A DNA stretch of 64,000 nucleotides, taken from the NCBI GenBank assembly GCA_009829735.1, contig CM020619.1:13445777-13509776 (forward strand), given 5' to 3'. This document shows, one piece after another, positions 1-8,491 of the stretch. A program made the translations under genes and the position numbers. The notes beneath the pieces were generated by a model, which was not told the DNA's origin, did no database searches, and saw only the letters and a program-made list of their open reading frames with translations. Numbering within the stretch: position 1 is the first letter of the stretch; every line of letters begins with the position of its first letter. This DNA comes from Pyropia yezoensis (taxonomy: Eukaryota > Rhodophyta > Bangiophyceae > Bangiales > Bangiaceae).

Positions 1-2
1 CG

Positions 3-240
3 CGTCCCAAGATTGCCGCAAGAGGCAGTGACAGCGCATCTGTTGACAGCGGCGGTGATGCCAGCTGTAGTGGGGACGAGGGCGCGGGCACTGCAGCTGG
101 GTCGCGTGCGCCGTCCACTTGCGTCGCCACGTCTCGTCACCTGACCAAGATGAGCGTGGCTGCGCTTGAGGCGCTTCCTGACTTGGCCGGTCTGGGCGGT
201 TTGCTGGGCCTGAACGGCACGGCCAAAGTGCCAGTCCCGC
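3..240 (+). pseudogene. Left half of an unrecognised ORF, cut by the LTR of element A
   Basis: The frame starting at base 3 is open from the window edge to the first base of the LTR at 241 (79 codons), while the other two plus frames contain stops. The segment is Ser/Gly/Ala-rich and then has a Leu/Gly-rich stretch ending near residues VPVP. It is not a complete gene: it starts outside the window and is cut by a retroelement. The last base (240), added to the reverse complement of 22892 downward, continues the same frame into the ORF at 22303-22897. I infer these are two halves of one protein. Function not recognised. Confidence 0.6.
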
Positions 241-603
241 TGTAGCACAGTAGGGATCCGTCGCACGTCCACTCTCAGGGAACACTTACCAAGGGGGATC
301 GGCACCAACGTCACCGGGAGGCCAAGGTTGCTGTCCTTGGAGCGCAAGCCACGGGACCAAGATGGGAGCCCAGATGGGAGGGGTTTGTTGTTCTACCTTG
401 GCCGGCGGTGGATTCGCCGCCGGCCCCCACGTTATAAACCCTCGGAGACACTACTAACTACCCTCCACCCCAAGATGCAAGTCCCTCTGGTCATACGTAA
501 CTTATAGATACCGTGACCAGTACGAACAATCAAATTAGAAGTTAGGGGTTAGAAGTAGCCCCCCTAATATTAGGGTTACAATACGGCCAACCATATTGCT
601 ATA
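241..603 (-). repeat. 3' LTR of element A
   Basis: 363 bp homologous to 10677-11040 and to both LTRs of element B. On the element strand it starts TATAGCA where the others start TGTAGCA (TG to TA at the terminal dinucleotide) and ends in TGTGCTACA. It carries the variant GGTTGGCCG, as does the 5' LTR of B; the other two LTRs have GGTTGTCCG. Confidence 0.93.
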
Positions 604-1194
604 TATCCCCCCCTTAGATTTGGCCCGTCCTCGGGTCGAGTTGCATTCGGGTTACCGAATGTAAGTGGGTCGCGTGACCGTTTACCAGTCGGGTGGGGCT
701 TTGCGCCCCGTCGCGACAGACACCCCTTTTCGAGGTTGTCTGAGGGGGGTGCCCCCCTTTGTGTGGTACACACACGATCCGTTTTCCGGACCGTTAAATT
801 CCCGATGCGGGTTCTGTTCACGACCCCCCTTTCCGAGGGGTGGTGCAAGCGGATCCGCCACCTGGTGCCTGGTGGTAGGGGAGCCCCTCTCGTGTTACCG
901 AGTGAATGGGGGCGGCCGCTCCCGCTTTTCGCGGGGGCGGTTTCGGGGTGAACCCCTCTTGGTTGCCCCGTACGGGGGTGTGGCCCCGGCCCGCCCAGGT
1001 GCCTGGGTGGAGCCCGTTCGTAGCCTCGTGGGGCGCGGGTCGACCCGCGCGCCTGCGGCGCTTCTCGTGGCCGTTTGTGGTCATAAGCGCGGGCGCCCGC
1101 GCTTCCCTGGCTCGTCCGCGCGAGCGTTCTTCGTACTGGGTCGAGCCGGCCTCGGCTTTTCTGCAAGGGGCGCCCCTGCCACCCCGGTTGCACC
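604..1194. other. Polypurine tract and leader of the opposite-strand ORF
   Basis: Immediately inside the 3' LTR, 604-617 reads as a purine run on the element strand (seven G flanked by A), the expected polypurine tract for plus-strand priming. The remaining 580 bp up to the ATG at 1195 hold no supported gene; they contain many short GC-rich inverted repeats. Any promoter for the ORF at 1195 would lie here or in the LTR. I see no clear TATA box on the plus strand. Confidence 0.6.
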
Positions 1195-3564
1195 ATGTCG
1201 GACCCCCAGGTACCCGGGGGCGAGGACGACCTCCTGCCTGAAGAGGGGGAAGAGGTGATGGTGGACGACGTTCCCGTCTCCGCCACCGCCGCCGAGTGCT
1301 TCCTAGCGAGCTCGTCGGAGGACGAGGACGACCGGGTGACCGTTCGCGTGGCCCCGGACGGCGCGCCGGGCGGGTTGTCGTCCGTGTGTAGCGGCACGAC
1401 GGCTCCGTCGGGTGGCGGACAACCGCGTGCAGCGGTGGCTTCTACCGCTTCTCCTCCGGCGGCCCGGATGGCTTCTGTCGCCGGTACCGGCGTGGCTCTA
1501 CCTCAAGACGGTGTCGCCGGCGTGGCGGATGGTGGTGTTGGCACCCCGTCCAGTCCGGCGGGTCAAGACGGCGCGGGTGCCCGCCCGGTTGGTGTGTCCG
1601 CTGCGGCGGGTAGCGGGTCTACCCGTGCTGCCCCCGTGGTACCCACGTCGGGTCCGGGTGGCGGCGATGCTCTGCCCGCGGTGCCGCGGGCGTCTGGTGG
1701 TCAAGGTGGGTCTACACCGATGGCTGTGGACTCCGGTAGTTACTCCGGGCGGGCGCCCGTCCTTCTTCTTCCTCCTCGGCCGCGTGCGACTCCGGCGCCG
1801 GCCCCTCTTCCGGTGGGGCATCCCCCGGCGCCCCCTATTCTTCCTGGTCCTGCCCGGGTTGCCCCGTTGGGTGGCGGCGTCGCCGTGGCGGCGGGTCAAC
1901 CCGCCATGTCGATGTTCGACTTGGTGGCTCGGGTTCGAGGCCTGACTGTGCAAGAGTCAATGGAGTCCGATGGGCGGATGCGGGTGGACTTCCACCTGCC
2001 CCATCCCCGTGGAGAGTCCTCCCGGCGCGTCAAGGTGGACCCGAGTTGGGAGCGGGAGTTGGTGCGGCTGGTCAACCAGCCGAACGCGGTGCGAGTGGAA
2101 CACCATTGGATCCTGAGTCAGCCGGACGACCGGCATGCGCAGCTCTGGCGTACTCGGGTGGGACGGGGTGAGGTCTACCTCGACCCCGCCTTCGGGGTAT
2201 GCGACCTGATTGCTCCCGCGTTGCCGCGGGAGATTGACTACCCGGCTAGTGCTCGGGGGATTGCGGCGGCGGCGGAGCCGGTTGCGTTTGGGGAGACGGT
2301 GGGCAGTACCGGTCGGTATCCCGACTTTGATTACTACCCGGGGGTATCCCCGTATCTGTCGTTGACGGCTCCCTACCCGCCTATGGCGGGGTTGAAGTCG
2401 GCGTCGAGCTGGCGACGTAACCATGGTGTCATGGCGGATGCGTTTCGCACGGATATCACGTGTGCGTTGCAGACCGGCAACGGTCGTGCGCCGGTATACA
2501 CTCCCGTGCGCCCGCCGCTATGGCAGGAGGGGTGGGAACCCGCCCCTGCTTTCCGGTTTGACACCGGCTCCTGTCTCCGATACTTCGGGAGTGTGTTGGC
2601 CTCCCGGCCGGTCCACCCGTTGCAGGGTACCTTCACCCTTGAGGTTACCCTCGGGCAGGCGTCCTCCTTCTTGCTGTCCGTCCGCCGGCAGGGGCGCCTG
2701 TTTCATCTTCCGACGGGTGTCCGTCGGCACATCGCGCAGTTGGGCGTGGACCTGATAGCTGCCAAGACCGGGTTGGCCCGGGAGTTCGAGGCACTGCTGG
2801 CTGTTCACGATGCCGTGAACTGGGCTGGGGTGTTGGCCCTTCCCCCGTACCGGGACCCGCAGGCTGGGGCTACCCCCTTGCCTCGTCACTCGTTGCGTAT
2901 CCGGCGTACTCAGCCGGGTGAGCCTAGTTGCCATGGGTGGGCGTCCACCGAGGCCGTTCCTGACCTGGGTATTCCCATGGTTATCCATGACCCTCTTCAG
3001 GTCCTTGCCCCGTGGTTCGGTAACCCAATACCGGCGGCGGTTGGCCGTCGTCCCCGAGAGTGGGGCTCTGCGGGTGGGGAGCGTGAGGTGTCCCGTCGTC
3101 GGGCGGAGCCCCGCCGGGGTCACGGTGGAGCCCCTTCGGTAGGGTCCTACCGAGCCTCGTATCAGGTGCCACCGGCTCCGGTGGTAGCCGTGTCGGCTCC
3201 TTTGGCTCCTCTGGCTGCGCCAGTGTCCGCTCCCGCCCCTGTCATACAAGACGGGGGTCCCCGTCTCTGGTATGAGGGCGTTGACGCCCTTGTTGCCCGC
3301 GCAATGCGGGAGGGTCTCTCTGTTAGCTGGGGGGATATCCCCCCAGGTGCTGCGCTAGTTGGGTCAGCGCGTTGCTTCGGTGGCGTGCTGGACCGCCTCC
3401 AGAAAGCTCTGGAGGACGTGGAGGCTGGCCGCAGCACCCTCGTCCAGCTATGCACCGAGGTAACTCGGGTGATTGACCGTCGTGAGACTGCCGAACGGTG
3501 GAGCACGGAGGTATACGCGCTTACGCGTGAGTGGCCTCCCTCGGGCAGTGGGTCTACCCACTGA
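1195..3564 (+). CDS. 789-aa ORF antisense to gag-pol, inside element A (unknown function)
   Basis: An uninterrupted ORF starts at ATG 1195 (context CACCATGT) and runs opposite to gag-pol, between pol and the 3' LTR. The protein has an acidic N-terminus (about residues 1-50), a Pro/Ala/Gly-rich linker (about 60-240), a mixed region rich in Trp, Tyr and hydrophobic residues that looks globular (about 245-620), an Arg-rich patch (about 625-660) and a charged, probably helical C-terminus. I recognise no enzyme motif, zinc finger or membrane span. Antisense ORFs in this position are known in plant Tat-lineage gypsy elements (Grande, Retand). Whether this one is homologous is unknown. Element B has the same ORF with one stop. 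Confidence 0.7.
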   Translation: MSDPQVPGGEDDLLPEEGEEVMVDDVPVSATAAECFLASSSEDEDDRVTVRVAPDGAPGGLSSVCSGTTAPSGGGQPRAAVASTASPPAARMASVAGTGVALPQDGVAGVADGGVGTPSSPAGQDGAGARPVGVSAAAGSGSTRAAPVVPTSGPGGGDALPAVPRASGGQGGSTPMAVDSGSYSGRAPVLLLPPRPRATPAPAPLPVGHPPAPPILPGPARVAPLGGGVAVAAGQPAMSMFDLVARVRGLTVQESMESDGRMRVDFHLPHPRGESSRRVKVDPSWERELVRLVNQPNAVRVEHHWILSQPDDRHAQLWRTRVGRGEVYLDPAFGVCDLIAPALPREIDYPASARGIAAAAEPVAFGETVGSTGRYPDFDYYPGVSPYLSLTAPYPPMAGLKSASSWRRNHGVMADAFRTDITCALQTGNGRAPVYTPVRPPLWQEGWEPAPAFRFDTGSCLRYFGSVLASRPVHPLQGTFTLEVTLGQASSFLLSVRRQGRLFHLPTGVRRHIAQLGVDLIAAKTGLAREFEALLAVHDAVNWAGVLALPPYRDPQAGATPLPRHSLRIRRTQPGEPSCHGWASTEAVPDLGIPMVIHDPLQVLAPWFGNPIPAAVGRRPREWGSAGGEREVSRRRAEPRRGHGGAPSVGSYRASYQVPPAPVVAVSAPLAPLAAPVSAPAPVIQDGGPRLWYEGVDALVARAMREGLSVSWGDIPPGAALVGSARCFGGVLDRLQKALEDVEAGRSTLVQLCTEVTRVIDRRETAERWSTEVYALTREWPPSGSGSTH

Positions 3565-4042
3565 GGAGTGCTATTGGTTGTGAGGGAGAGGGCCCCGGTG
3601 ACCCTTATGGTAGCCGGGTAGTAGTGAGTATAAACTCATCCCCTTAGGGGGCATTGCTTGCCTCTGTTTGCTGCCCTGGGGAGTACCCCTTCTGGCTCAG
3701 TGGTGCCTTGCCTCCCGCCCAACTTCTTCCGGTTGGTTCATGCTTGGGGAGGTCATCCTCCCTCACTTTGTGTCTTGGCTTGGGGAGGTCATCCTCCCGT
3801 GTAAGCCCCCTATTTACTTCGATATTATCGAAGCTAGCCTTTACCTTTAAGTTAACTTATTAAGGTTCAGGTTTTACTGAGTTACCTAAGCTTGACTCTA
3901 CTTAGTTGCCTAAGCTTGGTTCGACTTAGAAGCCTTAGTCTGATTTGACTTAGAAACCTAAGTCTGCCGTAACCATGTCACACCCTACTTAGTAGGTATA
4001 AGCCTCACCCCCCAACAGCCGAAGTCGGTGTCGGTTGGGTTG
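3565..4042. repeat. Spacer between convergent ORFs with 24-bp tandem repeats
   Basis: About 480 bp between the ends of the antisense ORF and pol, with no gene. 3885-3969 is a 24-bp tandem array of three and a half units, each starting CCTAAG or CCTTAG and ending near CTTAG; it is distinctly AT-richer than its surroundings. A second repeat, GGGGAGGTCATCCTCC, occurs twice around 3750-3800. The region sits where two transcripts would converge and could hold their 3' ends. The same array is present in element B at about 29965-30049. Confidence 0.7.
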
Positions 4043-7000
4043 TTACAGTAGGCGTCGTCGCCTGATGTAAGGCATGAGGAGTTGGCGGGGTATATTTGCC
4101 GCCTGTTCCCAGGTGGGTGAGTCGTATCCGACCCACATAACCTTCACGTACCAGGGTCCTGGTAGGTTTGGGTCGGTGTGTCCGACCACGCTCTCTACTT
4201 GGTATGGAATCCCATCCGGTCCCACCGGGTCATCTGACCGGTGGGTTGTAAGAGCTTCATGCAGCAACCCGGCCGGTACCGGCTGAGGCTGTTCCGGCTT
4301 CGGAGCAGGTGTCACATCATTGAGATTTATGCGTTGTATCTTCGTATCGGAGAGCAGCATGACAGAGTGATCATCTCTGGGTAAGATCTGGTACGGTCCC
4401 TTGACCGGTTGCATGAGCTTGTTCCCTCGGAACTTCTTGTGTCTGATATAGACCCAGTCACCTGTTACCAGGGTAGCGTTGCGCACCCGTAGCCGGGCGT
4501 CGAAGTTCTTCTTGTATTGAAGTTGAGTTCGGTCAAGGGCACCCTTGAGCTTAGGAATCATCCAGGATAGCTTGGCCAACCAAGCTAGGTGGATACGTTC
4601 GGCCGGTCGGCCTTTCGGTGTATCATACCGAGTGCACCTGCCTGGTGGCAGCGTCAGGTTACCGACGCCTAGTGGCATAACCCACTCCAGCGGAGCGATG
4701 TTCGTGCTTCGATGTGGCCTGGCATTGTATGCCAGGGTGAGTACGGACAGAAGCCTGTCCCAAGTGTTTGTGTGCTCGGCCACGTAGCATTGTAGCATCT
4801 TGACGATGGTGCGGTTGAACCGCTCCACCTGCCCGTTGGTTTGCGGGTGGTAGTCGGATGCCCGACGTGGTTCGATGCCGAACATGCCCAGGACCTTAGT
4901 GCAGAATGCTGACGTAAGGTTTGCTCCGTTGTCGGAGAGGAGTTGCTTCATGACTCCGTATGCACTGATCCAGTGGTCAACCACTGCGTTCATGATGGTG
5001 TATGCCGTATCATTCGGGATGGCTGCCGCTCGTGACAGCTTAGTGAAGCGGTCAGACATGACCAGGATGTACCTGTTCCCTTCTTCCGTTACCGGAAGTG
5101 GCCCGAGTATGTCGATAGCGACTTGCTCGTTGGGCCCATCGGGTGGGAATAGCTTCATGGCAGACGCCTGCCTATGTAGACTCATGCGGTTACGCGCATA
5201 GGGGTGGCATCCCCTTACGTGGTCGACCACGTCGACGGCCATTGCTGGCCAGTAGAAGAACCTTCGCATTGCTGCGAACATACGTGAACCCCCCGGGTGT
5301 CCGGCTGTGGGGTTCTCGTGTTCTCGTTCCATGACGGCTTGCCGTAAGGACACGGGAACCACGACTTGATGTCGTCCATCGGCGGGTGCCCGCCGGTATA
5401 TGAGTCCGTCTTTGTTCTCGGAGAAGATGCCGGCCGTACCGGCCAGGAGGTTAGCGCGATGGCGTCTACAGTCGTCGTCATTGGCTTGTGCCTCGCGGAA
5501 GTCCGCGAGGGTTAGTGGGCATGCTCGGTGTGCCATGGTATGGTCAACCATACCTTGGGTAGCGTTACCCACCATGCACACCGGTACCACCGGGATGTCC
5601 TCGTCCACCGGGCGGGTATCCCCGCTCGGGGTGTCGAGTCGAGACAATGCGTCTCCGAGATGGTGGGTTGACCCAGCCTTATACACGGTACGGTAGTCGT
5701 GCTCGGCCATTTTTAGCCTCCATCGGGCTAGCCTCCCATGGCTATCGGAATCCTTGTCACCAAGGTTGAGGAGCCATCGTAGGGGTTCGTGGTCGGACCT
5801 CACGATGAACCTGGAGCCCTCCAGGTATGGACGGAGCAGTTGCACTGCCCATATAACTCCGAGGCATTCACGCTCGGTGGCACTATAGTTACGCTCAGCC
5901 GGGTTGAGTGTCCGGCTGAAGTATCCTACCGGACGTAGGTCCGGGATAGCGTTGTCGGTACCGATCAACGTCTCCCCCTGTAGCAGGGTGCATCCCACTT
6001 GGATGTCGCACGCATCGACATCGATGACGAAGGTACCCCGTCGGTGCGGTAACGCAAGGACGGGTGGGGATAGTACGGCTCGCTTCAGCGACTCGAATGC
6101 CTCCTCTTCGCTAGGCGAAGGGGGTTGGAGTACCTTGGGCAGGGTACTGCTCGTAAGAACCGTTAACGGTTTAGCTATCCGAGCGAAGTCCTTGACGAAC
6201 CGTCGGTATACATTGCACATTCCCAGGAAGCTCTTGAGCTGTGTCTGGGTGTTAGGGAACCGGGCATCCCGGAGTGCCCGGGTATTGGCTTCGAGTACCC
6301 CTAGTTCACCAGGGGTTATCTGGTGGCCCAGATACTCGACCGTCTGTTGGAAGAAGGCGCACTTCTTCAGACGCAGAGTTACCCCGGCGTTCCTCAAAAG
6401 GGTGAGCACCTCGTCAACATGTTGCACATGGTCATCCATGTTACGCGAGAAGACGATGACGTCATCGAGGTACACTAGGCAGTTACGCCACTTCACCCCC
6501 GACAGTATAATGTCGATAGCCCGCTGGAATGTAGCGGGGGCGTTGGACAATCCGAAGGGCATCCTTAGGAACTCGTACACTCCACTGTGACAGACGAATG
6601 CCGTCTTGGGGATATCCTCGTCCGCCACCGGGATCTGCCAGTATCCGGCATTGCAGTCGATGGTGGTAAACACCGTGGCTTCCCCCAGGGAGTCGATGCA
6701 TTCATCCATCCTTGGTAAAGGGTATGAGTCTTTCTTGGTAACCAAGTTGAGGCGTCGATAATCGATGCAAAACCGAGGGGTTTGATCCTTCTTCGGTACA
6801 ATAACGATTGGGGCACCCCACTCCGACATCGAAGGTCGTATCACCTTCGCTTCACTCATCCTCTTCACTTCTCCATCAACGATCTCTCGTTGCATAGGTC
6901 CCGCTCGGTGCGGTTGTGACCGGGCGGGGCGTGCGCCTGGTACCAGGTCAATACGATGTTGGGTTGCCCCAATGGTACCCAGGGCTCCGCCTGTCCACAT

Positions 7001-8491
7001 GACGTCATGCTTTCTTAACATCCGTCGTACCCCTTCGGCTACGGAAGGGGGAAGGTGGTCGAGGTCAGCCTCGGCCAGTGCCTTCAATGCTTCTTGGTCC
7101 TTCGGCGGAATATCCGCCGGTAGTGATGGTCGACTAGGCTTCCCGTCATCGGGTTGCTGTCGCTCGGTGGTCTCGGCGACCGCCAGCACCTCAAGTGGGT
7201 CCACTTGACCTTTCTTGTCAGGGGTAAGGATATCTCCTTCGTAGAGCTCGGCAATCTCGAGGATAGTTCCCTTCGGGAGGGTGACTGCCTTACGGCGATA
7301 GTTCGCCATCACTAGGAGGGACGACCCTCCTGATAGGAGGTCTATGAGACCGTTGGCCATGGTCAAGCCATGGCGCTTGTACGTCCGCAAGTTGGACTTG
7401 ACTCTGCAGATGCCTGCGAGGTCACAGTTAACCGGGAGCACTGTCTCCGACAACGGCTCAAAGCGAGTTCGCTTGGCCAACCGAAGTGTCTTCGGCTCGA
7501 CACTTGCGTACACCTCAGCCACGTTAACGTGGCTCCCATGTAGCGTCAGGTCCCTGACGATAGCTGTATGTCCTCGCTTCGTCCCGTCGGCTTCTTGAAG
7601 CTCGACGGTCCTCCGGCCTGGCCGGACTGCATCATCGTGAACGTTGATGAAGGTGCACCCCAGTATGCAGGGCACCGATAGGGTCTCACACACCAGGAAG
7701 TCGACTTCCGTGGTGAGTTCCCCGATGGTAACCCGCAGCGACATCGCTGCGGTCGTACGAATGAGGCGACCATTCGCGTCCTTGATGGTGGGTCCCCGAG
7801 TCACTCTGACTCGCGGAAGCCACTTGTCCGGGAGGGTATCCTTCCGGATAAGGTTGGGTCCAGCCCCTGTATCCAGTACAGGGTAGTACGATCGTGTCGA
7901 CTGGGGGTCAACCCCCAGTGTGGCTGATACCTTGAAGTTCTCCAAGGTAAACAGCACGTGGCCTACACCGATATCCGGTGTAGCTCGGGCATCCTGAACA
8001 GGGCCCTTGTCTGGTTCCATGTGACGGGGCTTCCCGTCCTCTCCTCCCAACCTTGGTGGTTGGTCATCAATCCCCTGACGCCGTGTCGTCGGGGCCGGAA
8101 GGTGTACCCGGGGGTTGATGCGGCGTCGGCTCAACCGCGCTCTCCGTGGGGCTTTCCCCGCGGTACTCCGGGGTGGCTTGCTTGGGTTACCCCAGCGCCC
8201 CCCGGTCATCCTTCCTCTTACTCGTTTCCCGCCCTTGGTAGGGTGCTGTCCGCCGGGACATCCGGCTGAGGAGGTGCCTCCTCGACGGTAGGGTGCTGTC
8301 CGCCGGGGCATCCGGCTGAGGAGGTGCCTCCTCGACGGCCAGTACTCCACCTGGAGCTGGCTGCCTACCCGGTGCGGGTCCGGGTGCTCCGGCGGGATAC
8401 CCCCCGGTGGATGCCTTGCGGTGCGCCGCTGCCCGCCGAGACTCCTCGGGGATGAGTGGGCAGGAAGACACCCAGTTCTGGGGATCCCCAC
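4043..8491 (-). CDS. pol: pol polyprotein of element A (protease-RT-RNase H-integrase-chromodomain)
   Basis: The open frame spans 1482 codons; the functional part probably begins near the frameshift heptamer at 8224-8230. In order I see an aspartic protease motif DTGAG, an RT with YLDD catalytic box and LPRMDE/FGLSNAP signatures, RNase H (VIDVDAC, TERECLG, SDHEPLRW), an integrase zinc region, the integrase catalytic triad (AIDILG, SDNGA, QVERF) and a C-terminal chromodomain-like segment (YVKVMWVGY, TWEQAANIP). The second Cys of the integrase HHCC finger is Tyr (codon 5198-5200; B has Cys), which should impair this copy. It is in the +1 frame relative to gag because of the 50-bp duplication at 8237-8336. 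Confidence 0.93.
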   Translation of the reverse strand: MGIPRTGCLPAHSSPRSLGGQRRTARHPPGGIPPEHPDPHRVGSQLQVEYWPSRRHLLSRMPRRTAPYRRGGTSSAGCPGGQHPTKGGKRVRGRMTGGRWGNPSKPPRSTAGKAPRRARLSRRRINPRVHLPAPTTRRQGIDDQPPRLGGEDGKPRHMEPDKGPVQDARATPDIGVGHVLFTLENFKVSATLGVDPQSTRSYYPVLDTGAGPNLIRKDTLPDKWLPRVRVTRGPTIKDANGRLIRTTAAMSLRVTIGELTTEVDFLVCETLSVPCILGCTFINVHDDAVRPGRRTVELQEADGTKRGHTAIVRDLTLHGSHVNVAEVYASVEPKTLRLAKRTRFEPLSETVLPVNCDLAGICRVKSNLRTYKRHGLTMANGLIDLLSGGSSLLVMANYRRKAVTLPKGTILEIAELYEGDILTPDKKGQVDPLEVLAVAETTERQQPDDGKPSRPSLPADIPPKDQEALKALAEADLDHLPPSVAEGVRRMLRKHDVMWTGGALGTIGATQHRIDLVPGARPARSQPHRAGPMQREIVDGEVKRMSEAKVIRPSMSEWGAPIVIVPKKDQTPRFCIDYRRLNLVTKKDSYPLPRMDECIDSLGEATVFTTIDCNAGYWQIPVADEDIPKTAFVCHSGVYEFLRMPFGLSNAPATFQRAIDIILSGVKWRNCLVYLDDVIVFSRNMDDHVQHVDEVLTLLRNAGVTLRLKKCAFFQQTVEYLGHQITPGELGVLEANTRALRDARFPNTQTQLKSFLGMCNVYRRFVKDFARIAKPLTVLTSSTLPKVLQPPSPSEEEAFESLKRAVLSPPVLALPHRRGTFVIDVDACDIQVGCTLLQGETLIGTDNAIPDLRPVGYFSRTLNPAERNYSATERECLGVIWAVQLLRPYLEGSRFIVRSDHEPLRWLLNLGDKDSDSHGRLARWRLKMAEHDYRTVYKAGSTHHLGDALSRLDTPSGDTRPVDEDIPVVPVCMVGNATQGMVDHTMAHRACPLTLADFREAQANDDDCRRHRANLLAGTAGIFSENKDGLIYRRAPADGRHQVVVPVSLRQAVMEREHENPTAGHPGGSRMFAAMRRFFYWPAMAVDVVDHVRGCHPYARNRMSLHRQASAMKLFPPDGPNEQVAIDILGPLPVTEEGNRYILVMSDRFTKLSRAAAIPNDTAYTIMNAVVDHWISAYGVMKQLLSDNGANLTSAFCTKVLGMFGIEPRRASDYHPQTNGQVERFNRTIVKMLQCYVAEHTNTWDRLLSVLTLAYNARPHRSTNIAPLEWVMPLGVGNLTLPPGRCTRYDTPKGRPAERIHLAWLAKLSWMIPKLKGALDRTQLQYKKNFDARLRVRNATLVTGDWVYIRHKKFRGNKLMQPVKGPYQILPRDDHSVMLLSDTKIQRINLNDVTPAPKPEQPQPVPAGLLHEALTTHRSDDPVGPDGIPYQVESVVGHTDPNLPGPWYVKVMWVGYDSPTWEQAANIPRQLLMPYIRRRRLL

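Noticed and set aside
576-1397. 273-codon minus-strand frame overlapping the start of the antisense ORF in A
   Set aside because: Arg/Pro-rich translation opposite a better frame; no motif. It arises from GC-rich composition.
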